Positions 1-7,752 of a stretch of 45,104 nucleotides of DNA are shown one piece after another. Origin of the DNA: Thiomargarita sp. (GTDB lineage: Bacteria; Pseudomonadota; Gammaproteobacteria; Beggiatoales; Beggiatoaceae). The DNA lies in assembly GCA_020726335.1 (NCBI GenBank), contig DYSU01000011.1, forward strand, positions 1 to 45,104. The letters are read 5' to 3'. The position numbers were made by a program, and so were the translations under genes. The notes below the pieces were generated by a model. It was not told the DNA's origin and searched no databases. It saw only the letters and a program-made list of their open reading frames with translations. Numbering within the stretch: position 1 is the first letter of the stretch; each line of letters starts with the position of its first letter.

Positions 1-564
1 TGCCACTGCACTGGCGGCAGGGGTGATGGTCACTTTTTTGGTTTCAGTGGCGATGGTGTTGTATAAATCGCCAGCACTGGGGCCTTGATAGCGTTCTTGC
101 AGTTGAATGGTGACGATGTCTTCACCCAAAGCACTGGCGGGGTAGTAAATATTGACCCGACCCAAGCCTTGGCTCAATTGAGTGTATTTAACGGAAGCTT
201 CAAATTTGCCTGCTTGTGGGATGGCACCCGAATTACCCGAACCGTCACTGTCACTGCCATCATTGCCAGTTCCAGCATCTTTCACTTGCCCTTTTGAGCT
301 GGAAACCACGGCCATGATGACCGAGCCTTTTTGCTCGGCGTATTGATCCACTTTACCGTTGGCATCCAAACCCATCAACGCCAAGTTGACAAGGCCGCCT
401 GCTGGCACGGATGTTTTATCTAAAATAAAGCTGGCACCCACGGTGGAGGTGTTGGATTCCGCCATTACAGGCAAGTTAATCGCACCCACCGCCAATACAG
501 AGGCAATTGCGCCAGCCAATACAGTTTTCTTAGCTGAAAACGTTACTAAATTTCTTTCAGTCAC
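1..564 (-). CDS. Secreted protein of unknown function, N-terminal 188 residues (runs off the left edge)
   Basis: This is a partial gene read leftwards with a GTG start at 564-562, preceded by AAGGAG at a good distance. It stays open to base 1. The product begins with a short basic segment and a hydrophobic stretch (about residues 14-33) ending in an Ala-rich site (VMAES), a signal peptide. The mature part alternates beta-strand-like stretches with a Gly/Ser/Asp/Asn-rich insert near residues 98-112, as in surface or extracellular proteins with Ig-like folds. I do not recognise the family and the C-terminus is not in the window. Plus-strand open frames at 85-297 and 359-718 are antisense shadows of it. 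Confidence 0.75.
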   Translation of the reverse strand, partial: MTERNLVTFSAKKTVLAGAIASVLAVGAINLPVMAESNTSTVGASFILDKTSVPAGGLVNLALMGLDANGKVDQYAEQKGSVIMAVVSSSKGQVKDAGTGNDGSDSDGSGNSGAIPQAGKFEASVKYTQLSQGLGRVNIYYPASALGEDIVTIQLQERYQGPSAGDLYNTIATETKKVTITPAASAVA

Positions 565-848
565 GAGGTTACTCCTTCTACATGAATGTAGTTATCAAAA
601 GTTTTCCAAAATCAAATCGAACAGCCGAGAGCATACTATAAATGAAATTAAAATCCCAGTCTTTGACAGCATAACCCAGCCTATGTTCTTGTCATTTTAC
701 CTATTTGCGGTAAAATAACAACACCTTTTTTAATCAAACGATAAAAAAACAACAAGTTTATTCAGGGTCTGTTCATAAACCCCAATTGATTTAGAGTAGA
801 CGAGAATATTTTATTTTTTGTTGATGGACAAAAATGTTTGCCAAGTTC

Positions 849-1994
849 TCAAGTCGTTCTCAACCACCGCCACGCCAGCAAATAGCCGATAAAACACAGC
901 AAACTGGCACTGGCAAACACCCCGCTGGGGGTGACCACCCACAAATAGCCGCTGGCCAAAGTGCCAACCGCAGAACCTGCGCCAAAGCTGATACTGGTGT
1001 ACAAGGCTTGGGCGCGTCCTTGCAAGCGGCCATGGAAAAAACGCGCTAAAAAGCGCATCGCTGTGCCGTGATAAAGCGCGAACGTGGCGGCGTGCAACAA
1101 TTGGCTGAGGTAAATCAGCGCAAATGAATCGACAAAAAAACCCATCAACAACCAGCGCAAACAGCCCAATAATAAACCAAGACGCAACAACTGCCCCATG
1201 CTGAAAACCGCGCTGAGACGGTGCATCATGACGAACAAAGCGATTTCTGCCACCACAGCAACCGCCCATAAATAACTGATGGTGGTTGAGGGGAATTGGT
1301 GTGCGGTCAAATAGAGGGTATAAAAAGCATAATAAGGTGTGTGCGCCACTTGATTGATGAACGCAGTCAAAAACAACACCCACACCGCAGGTTGACGCAA
1401 CACTTGGCTGAAACGGACATTGTGCGAGGGGTGCGGATGCGGGTGGTCGCTGTCGTTGATGCTCAAACTGACCAAAAACAAGCCCAGCAAAATCCCCCAC
1501 AACAGCCACGGCACGCTGGCAATAGAATAATGGCCGATGATTTGCCCGATAAACACCACCGCGATGATAAACCCTATCGACCCCCAAAGGCGAAGCAAAC
1601 CATAGCAGTGGCTGTTGTCGCCCAAATAATGTAAAGTGGTGGCTTCAAATTGTGGCAAGCTGGCATTCCAAAAAAAGCTGAACACCCCCATCACCACCGC
1701 CAACCAAACGAGCTGTTGGCTGACCAGCACCCCCCCAAAACTGATGACAGCCAGCAAACAACCCCAGCGCACCAGCACCATGCGCCGCCCTGTGTGGTCA
1801 GCCAACCAACCTGCCAGATTGGGCGCAACCATGCGGGTAATCGCCAAAATCGCCATCAACTGGCCGATGGTTATTGCATCAAAACCCAACGATTGCAAAT
1901 ACGCCGCCCAATAAGGCATTAATCCGCCCAAACTGGCAAAGTAAAAAATATAAAAGCTCGACAATCGCCAATAAGGCAGTTGGGCTGTTTGCAT
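849..1994 (-). CDS. MFS transporter (HcaT/MFS_1-like permease)
   Basis: A 381-residue hydrophobic protein with about twelve membrane segments. It has the MFS loop 2-3 signature in the form GWLADHTGRRMVL and begins MQTAQLPYWRLSSFYIFYF, which resembles the MFS_1-like/HcaT group (PF12832) whose first helix contains a YF-GG-P-Y-YL pattern. The substrate cannot be told from sequence. I chose the ATG at 1994 because a longer frame to 2081 would overlap the divergent trmL start and adds only non-hydrophobic residues. It is transcribed divergently from trmL with 78 bp between starts and has no same-strand partner. Confidence 0.85.
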   Translation of the reverse strand: MQTAQLPYWRLSSFYIFYFASLGGLMPYWAAYLQSLGFDAITIGQLMAILAITRMVAPNLAGWLADHTGRRMVLVRWGCLLAVISFGGVLVSQQLVWLAVVMGVFSFFWNASLPQFEATTLHYLGDNSHCYGLLRLWGSIGFIIAVVFIGQIIGHYSIASVPWLLWGILLGLFLVSLSINDSDHPHPHPSHNVRFSQVLRQPAVWVLFLTAFINQVAHTPYYAFYTLYLTAHQFPSTTISYLWAVAVVAEIALFVMMHRLSAVFSMGQLLRLGLLLGCLRWLLMGFFVDSFALIYLSQLLHAATFALYHGTAMRFLARFFHGRLQGRAQALYTSISFGAGSAVGTLASGYLWVVTPSGVFASASLLCFIGYLLAWRWLRTT

Positions 1995-2072
1995 GGTCGT
2001 TCTCACAAGACAGAAGACAGAAAGGCGCGGACAAGTTAAAATACTGATCCCATTGACTTCTGTCCTAAAGCC

Positions 2073-2540
2073 ATGTTCCATTGTGTATTATTTGAGCCTG
2101 AAATTCCGCAAAACACGGGCAATATCATTCGCTTATGCGTCAATGCGCCGATTCAATTGCATTTGATTCAACCTTTGGGTTTTCAATTAGACGACAAAAA
2201 ACTGCGCCGCGCAGGTTTGGATTATCATGAATGGGCGCGGGTGCAACAACACGTCTGCTTGAGCGATTTTATCGCGAAAATCAAACGCCGCCGCCTGTTC
2301 GCTTGTTCAACCAAAGGGCGACAATCTTATCACACCATCGCCTATCAAGCGGGCGATGCTTTTTTATTTGGCCCTGAAACCCGTGGTTTGCCCGCCGAGG
2401 TGTTGGCGATGTTCGATGCCCAACACCTCATCCGCATCCCGATGCAAGCTTACAGCCGCAGTTTGAATTTATCCAATTCCGTGGCCATCATTTTATACGA
2501 AGCGTGGCGACAAGCCGACTTCATGGGGGCAAGAGGATGA
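2073..2540 (+). CDS. trmL: tRNA (cytidine(34)-2'-O)-methyltransferase TrmL
   Basis: A 155-residue SPOUT-class methyltransferase, the usual size for TrmL/YibK, which 2'-O-methylates the wobble base of leucine tRNAs using S-adenosylmethionine. Visible family motifs are FEPEIPQNTGNIIRLC near the N-terminus, FGPETRGLP in the middle and RSLNLSNSVAIILYEAWRQ near the end; the last two form the trefoil-knot cofactor site. The stop overlaps the next gene's start in an ATGA arrangement, so the two are probably translationally coupled. Confidence 0.95.
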   Translation: MFHCVLFEPEIPQNTGNIIRLCVNAPIQLHLIQPLGFQLDDKKLRRAGLDYHEWARVQQHVCLSDFIAKIKRRRLFACSTKGRQSYHTIAYQAGDAFLFGPETRGLPAEVLAMFDAQHLIRIPMQAYSRSLNLSNSVAIILYEAWRQADFMGARG

Positions 2541-3835
2541 GCGCGCACCATAAAGGGTTGTGCATTATTCTGGATGGTTTGGGCGACAAACCGCATCAGA
2601 AATTAAACCACAAAACCCCCTTGCAAGCGGCCAAAACCCCGCATTTTGACGCATTGCTCAAACGCGGCCAAGCGGCCATGGTGCATCCTTTGCAGGCGGG
2701 TTTACCCGTTGGCACCCATACAGGCACAGCGGTGTTGTTTGGCTTGTCACCACAACAAGTGCCTTATCTCAGCCGTGGGCCGATTGAAGCGGCGGGGGCG
2801 GGGGTTAAATTGGCCGCAGGCGACATTGCCATTCGCTGTAATTTTGCCACCGTCAAGCGCGGCAAAAATCATTTCAAACTGCTTGATCGCCGTGCAGGCC
2901 GCATTGACAAAGGTGTGAAGAAACTGACCCAGGCATTGCAAAACATCCGCTTAAAACACCACATCACCGCCAGCATCCACCCCGCCACCCAACACCGCGC
3001 CATCATCCACCTGCAAGGCAAAAACCTGTCTGCCGACATCAGCGACACCGACCCCGGCACCAGCAATGTGGACAAAGGCTTGCTAACCGCCAAAGCACTG
3101 AACAACCAGCGTGCCGCCCAAAAAACCGCCGATGCGCTCAATCAATTGACGGCCAAAGTCTATCAACGGCTGAAAAAACACCCCGTCAATCAAAAACGGC
3201 GCAAACAAAATTTACCTGTGGCCAACGCCGTTATCAGCCGTGGTGCAGGCCAAGCCTTTGTTTTAAAAAGCTTATTGAGTCGGTTAAACTTGAAAGTGGC
3301 GGTTATCAGCGGCGAACGCACAGTGTCAGGCTTGGCCAAATTATTGGGCTATGATTGCATTGAAAGCCCCCGTTTTACCGCATTGGCCAACACTGATTTG
3401 GCCGCGAAAGTGAGCGCAACCCGAACTGCATTACACCATCACGATGTGGTTTATCTGCACATCAAAGCCACGGATATTTGTTCTCATGATCACAATCCTG
3501 TGGGCAAAAAAAAGTTCATTGAAAAAGTGGATAAAGCCTTAAAACCCTTGTTAAAACAAAAGAATATCGTCATGGCCGTGGTCAGCGATCATTCCACCGA
3601 TTGCAACAGTGGTCGCCATTGTGGTGCCAGCGTTCCCGCGATTTTAACTGCACCTCACGGGCGTAAAGACGATTGCCATCATTTTGATGAACGCCATTGC
3701 AGTCACGGCGGTTTGGGTCAACTCAGCGGCCATGGGTTTTTGTTGCATTTTCTTGATGAAATCGGCTGTTTACGCCAATTCACCCACGAAATGGCCGCGT
3801 ATACTTTGGCCATCAACAAGTCGTTTTTTTATTAA
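2537..3835 (+). CDS. apgM: 2,3-bisphosphoglycerate-independent phosphoglycerate mutase, archaeal type
   Basis: A 432-residue alkaline-phosphatase-superfamily protein of the ApgM group (COG3635), which interconverts 3- and 2-phosphoglycerate. Metal-site motifs are visible: ILDGLGD at the N-terminus, the GTHTGTAVLFG segment carrying the candidate Ser/Thr nucleophile, IKATDICSHDHN, and VVSDHSTDCNSGRH with a later HCSHGG. The ATG at 2537 overlaps the trmL stop; an in-frame ATG at 2504 lies inside trmL and is less likely. The 3' end overlaps the convergent gspJ end by four bases. Relatives such as phosphonopyruvate decarboxylase-like proteins share the fold, so the exact substrate is inferred. Confidence 0.85.
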   Translation: MSAHHKGLCIILDGLGDKPHQKLNHKTPLQAAKTPHFDALLKRGQAAMVHPLQAGLPVGTHTGTAVLFGLSPQQVPYLSRGPIEAAGAGVKLAAGDIAIRCNFATVKRGKNHFKLLDRRAGRIDKGVKKLTQALQNIRLKHHITASIHPATQHRAIIHLQGKNLSADISDTDPGTSNVDKGLLTAKALNNQRAAQKTADALNQLTAKVYQRLKKHPVNQKRRKQNLPVANAVISRGAGQAFVLKSLLSRLNLKVAVISGERTVSGLAKLLGYDCIESPRFTALANTDLAAKVSATRTALHHHDVVYLHIKATDICSHDHNPVGKKKFIEKVDKALKPLLKQKNIVMAVVSDHSTDCNSGRHCGASVPAILTAPHGRKDDCHHFDERHCSHGGLGQLSGHGFLLHFLDEIGCLRQFTHEMAAYTLAINKSFFY

Positions 3836-4506
3836 AGTGTAAGCTTTTCATTGGCTTGTGGTTTGGCGGGTTTTTCAGGATTAATCACAGGATCAATCAA
3901 TTCAACCAAGCATTGAATATCGCCAATGTCGCTCAAACGGAGGTTGATTTCAATGGCTTTGGGCAACTGTTCATCTGCCCATTGTGTCTGCCATTGGCCT
4001 TGGTTGTCTAAATAACGCAAAGAAAAATCAACCACTTGCGTCAACAACACTTGACTTGAAACCTCGTCATTGCCTTGGTCTAACACAGGCCATGTATCCC
4101 GCATCAATTGTTGCGCTTGCCAGCGGTAACGTAGCCGTTGGATTTGGCCGCGTTTTTGCTTGTGGAGTGAAATTTGTCCACCGCCGTTGCGGCTGAAAGT
4201 CAGTTGTTGGGCATCACCCAGCAGCGCAGCTTCGCGTTGGCCGAAAGCATTGCGCACACTGCGGTTGATGGCTTGGCTTAAATCTTTTTCCAACCGCTGG
4301 ACGGCGATTTGTAAATCGGCGGTGCGTTGGGCGTATGCGTTGGCGGCTTGTTGGTTTTGAATGGCGGTGTTTAACCCCAAATAAGCCGTGCTGGCAATCA
4401 AGGCAAACAAGCTGATGGCCAACAGCAGTTCAAGCAAGGTAAACCCTTGTTGTTTTGTCCAATTCAAGCGACAATAAGCGGTGTTTTTTGGCCAAGCATC
4501 TGTCAT
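3832..4506 (-). CDS. gspJ: Type II secretion minor pseudopilin GspJ-like protein
   Basis: A 224-residue prepilin-like protein. Residues 1-21 form a leader ending KQQG, followed by the class III methylation site FTLLELLLAIS and a hydrophobic helix. A pseudopilin body follows with the GspJ-type patterns LQIAVQRLEKDLSQAI and LRYRW. GspJ is a minor pseudopilin at the tip of the type II secretion pseudopilus, processed by prepilin peptidase. It stands alone: no gspG/H/I/K or other secretion gene is nearby. No clear ribosome-binding site precedes the ATG at 4506. A related type IV minor pilin is the main alternative. Confidence 0.75.
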   Translation of the reverse strand: MTDAWPKNTAYCRLNWTKQQGFTLLELLLAISLFALIASTAYLGLNTAIQNQQAANAYAQRTADLQIAVQRLEKDLSQAINRSVRNAFGQREAALLGDAQQLTFSRNGGGQISLHKQKRGQIQRLRYRWQAQQLMRDTWPVLDQGNDEVSSQVLLTQVVDFSLRYLDNQGQWQTQWADEQLPKAIEINLRLSDIGDIQCLVELIDPVINPEKPAKPQANEKLTL

Positions 4507-4543
4507 AATATGTCAATCGTTGGTTTGCTTTAAGGAGTTTGCA

Positions 4544-5692
4544 ATGGGTTTTTGGAACAGTCTGAAAAATGAATTGATTGACATCATCGAATGGCTGGAC
4601 GACAGCCATGATACCATGGTTTACCGTTTTGCGCGCCATGACAATGAAATCAAATACGGCGCAAAATTGATTGTGCGCGAAGGCCAATGCGCGATTTTCA
4701 TCAATGAAGGCCAATTGGAGCAACCCAAGCCGCAAAAATGGAATGTGATGGAATACGATGCCAGCAAACAAAGTGATGTGTTTGAAGCAGGCACTTATAC
4801 CTTAGATACCAAGAACTTACCGATTTTATCGACATTGCAAGGCTGGAAATACGGTTTTGACAGCCCGTTTAAAGCCGAAGTTTATTTTATCAACACCACC
4901 CGCTTTACCCATCAAAAATGGGGAACACCCAACCCCATCATGGTGCGTGACCCTGAATTTGGCCCCCTTCGCTTACGCGCTTTTGGCAGTTACAGCCTGA
5001 AAATCAAAAACCCCGTCTTGTTTTTGCGCGAAGTGTCAGGCACCAAAGGCCGATTTACCACCGAAAATATCAGCGATGAATTACGCAGTCTGATTGTGTC
5101 GCGTTTTACCGACACGCTGGGCGAAAGCAAACTGGCGGCGTTGGATTTGGCTTCCAATTATGATGAGCTGGGGCGGTTTGTCACCCAAAAAATGCAAGAT
5201 GATTTTTTGCAATACGGTTTGGAACTCAAACAACTGGTCATCGGCAATATCTCATTGCCGCCTGCGGTCACCGAAGCCTTGGACAAACGCAGCAGCATGG
5301 GGGTGTTGGGCAATCTGCAACAATACAGCCAATTTCAAGCGGCCAACGCGATAGAGCAGGCGGCAAAAAACCCCAGTGGCGCGGCCTCTGAAGGCATGGC
5401 CATGGGCGCAGGATTTGCCATGGCCAGCCAAATGGCACAACAATTTAACCAACCGCAAACCCCAGCCCCCATGCCACCGCCGCCACAAACCACGTTTCAT
5501 GTTGCGGTCAACGGCCAAACCACAGGGCCGTTTGATCTGCACAGCTTAAGCCAACAGCTACAAACAGGCCAATTCACCCGCCATTCATTGGTGTGGCGCG
5601 CAGGCATGAGCCAATGGCAAGCCGCAGGCGAAGTGGCTGAGCTGAAAAATTTATTGGGTGCCATACCGCCACCTATTCCACCAACTCTTTGA
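4544..5692 (+). CDS. SPFH-domain protein with C-terminal GYF_2 domain (YdjI/virion-core-like)
   Basis: A 382-residue protein. The N-terminal two thirds match the bacterial SPFH group containing B. subtilis YdjI (COG4260), seen in the opening WNSLKNELIDIIEWLDDS, the IKYGAKLIVREGQ strand and the later QDDFLQYGLELKQLVIGNISLP. A Met/Ala/Pro-rich linker follows, then a GYF_2 domain (VNGQTTGPFDLHSLSQQL, VWRAGMSQWQAA) of the kind that binds proline-rich or partner segments. The start at 4544 follows AAGGAG with seven bases between. Twelve bases separate it from the zinc-ribbon membrane gene downstream, so they are probably one operon. The biochemical function of this family is unknown; membrane-associated assemblies are inferred from other SPFH proteins. 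Confidence 0.85.
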   Translation: MGFWNSLKNELIDIIEWLDDSHDTMVYRFARHDNEIKYGAKLIVREGQCAIFINEGQLEQPKPQKWNVMEYDASKQSDVFEAGTYTLDTKNLPILSTLQGWKYGFDSPFKAEVYFINTTRFTHQKWGTPNPIMVRDPEFGPLRLRAFGSYSLKIKNPVLFLREVSGTKGRFTTENISDELRSLIVSRFTDTLGESKLAALDLASNYDELGRFVTQKMQDDFLQYGLELKQLVIGNISLPPAVTEALDKRSSMGVLGNLQQYSQFQAANAIEQAAKNPSGAASEGMAMGAGFAMASQMAQQFNQPQTPAPMPPPPQTTFHVAVNGQTTGPFDLHSLSQQLQTGQFTRHSLVWRAGMSQWQAAGEVAELKNLLGAIPPPIPPTL

Positions 5693-5704
5693 TTTTATTA
5701 CCTA

Positions 5705-6739
5705 ATGATGATGAAAACACCGCAAACCAAAACCTATGAAATGCTGTGGGATTGCGCCTATTGCAACACGGCCAAGCTGTTGGGTAAAACCCACCGTTTT
5801 TGTCCAAACTGTGGCGCACAACAAGAGGCGAATAAACGCTATTATCCCGCTGATGATGAAAAAGTTGCCGTTGAAGACCACCGCTATATCGGCGCAGATA
5901 AAACCTGTGCCGCTTGTCAAACGGCCAACGCCGCTGATGCCGCGTTTTGTATGCAGTGTGGCGCGGCTTTGTCTGATGCAATACAGGTCAAGTCATTGCG
6001 CGCTGAATTGCAATCGGCGCGGAAACCTTTTAAACAAAGTAAGCAAAATCAATCAGATAAATTAGAAACGCCCCCCGTGGTGAAAAAAAGCCGTCAATTT
6101 TTATTTCTATGGCTGGGCTTGGCGGCGGTTGTGCTGTTGGCTGTGGTGGTGTTGGCGGTATTTTGGACAAAAGTGCAAACGCTGGTTGTGACGGGACATC
6201 ACTGGTCGCGTGCTGTGTTGGTGGAAGATTACGCGCCACGGCATGAATCCGCGTGGTGTGAGCAACTGCCACAACAAGCCTACGCATTGTCACGCAAACA
6301 AGAAACGCGCTCTTATCAACAAATCGCTGATGGCGAAGTGTGTCAAACCCAACGGCTGGATCAAGGCGATGGCACTTATGTGGAAAAAGAGCTTTGTCAG
6401 CCCAAATATCGGCGTGAGCCTGTGTATGCGGACAAATGTTATTATCAGATTGACCGTTGGGCGTATGCGCGCACCATCACCGCCAAGGGCGACGATTTGC
6501 AACCATATTGGCCGAAAGTACAATTGCAATGCGCCAATCAGCCGCGCATCGGTTGTGAACGCGAACAAGAAAGAACGGCAGAATACACGGTGATTTTGCA
6601 AAATCAACAGCAACAAGCTTATGATTGCCCTGTTGCCCAAGAAAAATGGCAAAGTTTGGCGAATAATTCCACTTGGACTGCTGAGATCGGCAAGCTGTTG
6701 AATGATATTCGTTGTGACAGTTTGCAACCGCTTGATTGA
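5705..6739 (+). CDS. Double zinc-ribbon, single-pass membrane protein
   Basis: A 344-residue protein with two CxxC pairs making one zinc ribbon (Cys17, 20, 33, 36) and a second set (Cys68, 71, 82, 85), a basic linker, one transmembrane helix at about residues 131-154, and a Cys-containing C-terminal domain of about 190 residues outside the ribbon side. The start may be any of three consecutive ATG codons. It follows the SPFH/GYF gene by 12 bases and is probably its partner. Zinc ribbons linked to a membrane helix commonly act as protein-binding adaptors; no enzymatic motif is visible and I assign no function. Confidence 0.75.
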   Translation: MMMKTPQTKTYEMLWDCAYCNTAKLLGKTHRFCPNCGAQQEANKRYYPADDEKVAVEDHRYIGADKTCAACQTANAADAAFCMQCGAALSDAIQVKSLRAELQSARKPFKQSKQNQSDKLETPPVVKKSRQFLFLWLGLAAVVLLAVVVLAVFWTKVQTLVVTGHHWSRAVLVEDYAPRHESAWCEQLPQQAYALSRKQETRSYQQIADGEVCQTQRLDQGDGTYVEKELCQPKYRREPVYADKCYYQIDRWAYARTITAKGDDLQPYWPKVQLQCANQPRIGCEREQERTAEYTVILQNQQQQAYDCPVAQEKWQSLANNSTWTAEIGKLLNDIRCDSLQPLD

Positions 6740-6749
6740 AAGGTGTGCC

Positions 6750-7322
6750 ATGAAAACCCAATATTCCTATCAAAATCAATTTTTAATTGCGATGCCCCGC
6801 TTAATGGATTCGGTGTTTTCTCAGACTTTGACCTATATTTGCGCCCACGACCCACAAGGCGCGATGGGGGTCATCATCAATCGCCCGTTGAATTTAAAAT
6901 TGGGCGACATTTTGCGCTCTATTCAAACCGTAAACTTGCAGCCCAATCCCAGTTGGGATTTGCCCCTTTATTTCGGTGGCCCAGTCAACCCTGAAAGCGG
7001 TTTTGTCTTGCATCAACCGATGGCGCAACAATGGAAAGCCAGCACACCGTTGTCCAAAGAGCTGACCTTGACCACATCGGAAGACATCATCAACGCAATG
7101 GCAGAAGGCAAAGGCCCTGAACGGGTGATTTTGAGTTTGGGTTTTGCCAATTGGGGCGCGGGTCAATTGGAACAGGAAATTGCGGAAAACAGTTGGCTGA
7201 CCAGCGCATGTGACACCCATATCATGTTTGATATCGCGCCCAAAGACCGTTGGCAAGCGGCGGTGCATTTGCTGGGGGTTCATGATTTATACGCGCTCAG
7301 TGATCAAGTGGGTCACGCTTAA
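6750..7322 (+). CDS. yqgE: YqgE/AlgH family protein (UPF0301)
   Basis: A 190-residue protein with the family's opening NQFLIAMPRLMDSVFSQTLTYICAHDPQGAMGVIINRP and its later YFGGPV, GFVLH and FGFANWGAGQLEQEI-like segments (here LGFANWGAGQLEQEI). The length is normal for YqgE (about 187). The ATG at 6750 follows AAAGG; an upstream in-frame codon at 6702 lies inside the previous gene. The biochemical role is not established; AlgH of Pseudomonas was named for an effect on alginate. It ends two bases before the GGDEF relic on the opposite strand. Confidence 0.92.
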   Translation: MKTQYSYQNQFLIAMPRLMDSVFSQTLTYICAHDPQGAMGVIINRPLNLKLGDILRSIQTVNLQPNPSWDLPLYFGGPVNPESGFVLHQPMAQQWKASTPLSKELTLTTSEDIINAMAEGKGPERVILSLGFANWGAGQLEQEIAENSWLTSACDTHIMFDIAPKDRWQAAVHLLGVHDLYALSDQVGHA

Positions 7323-7324
7323 GT

Positions 7325-7705
7325 TTACAAACAATACACTTGATTGCGGCCATTGTTTTTGGCCTGATACAAGGCTTGGTCGGCGCGTTCCAGCAAAGTT
7401 TCCATGTTGTCGCCCGTTTGGTATGCGGTTAAACCAAAACTGGCGGTCAGGGTGAATTTGGCTAAGCGTTAAATGGGCGATTGCTTGACGCAAACATCTT
7501 TTAAGCGATAAATTTCAGGTTTTTGCACATTTTCAATATAAGTGTGCAATGCTTTGTGGGTCAACAACAATTTTTCAATTTGTTTTTCACCTTCGTGCAA
7601 CGCATACCGCTGGGTTTGTTGAAAAAAAACCGCCACCAACACTGCTTGGGCGATACAAAACAGGGTGAAAACAATCCCCAATATTTGATATGTTTTATGG
7701 TTCAT
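7325..7705 (-). pseudogene. Relic of a membrane sensor / diguanylate cyclase gene with the middle deleted
   Basis: The 5' part (7705 to 7469) encodes one membrane helix (about residues 8-30) and LLTHKALHTYIENVQKPEIYRLK, resembling the start of a DUF3365/Tll0287-type heme sensor domain. It then meets a TAA at 7471-7469. Directly after that stop, in the same frame, comes the last part of a GGDEF domain: FTLTASFGLTAYQTGDN followed by LLERADQALYQAKNNGRNQV, ending at TAA 7327-7325. A normal protein would have several hundred residues between these parts, including GG(D/E)EF itself. The locus is read as an internal deletion relic; cyclase activity is not possible. Confidence 0.75.
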
Positions 7706-7752
7706 AACCGCATTTTAGCAGATTCAGCACCACAAACCACCCTTGTCGCGGG

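Noticed and set aside
764-784. GGGTCTGTTCATAAACCC, resembling the end of some insertion sequences
   Set aside because: No transposase, second inverted end or target duplication found; stem is only four base pairs.
811-1587. Long minus-strand frame of 258 codons
   Set aside because: Lies within the MFS transporter in another frame and has no family features.
6290-6751. Minus-strand frame of 153 codons
   Set aside because: Antisense shadow of the zinc-ribbon gene.
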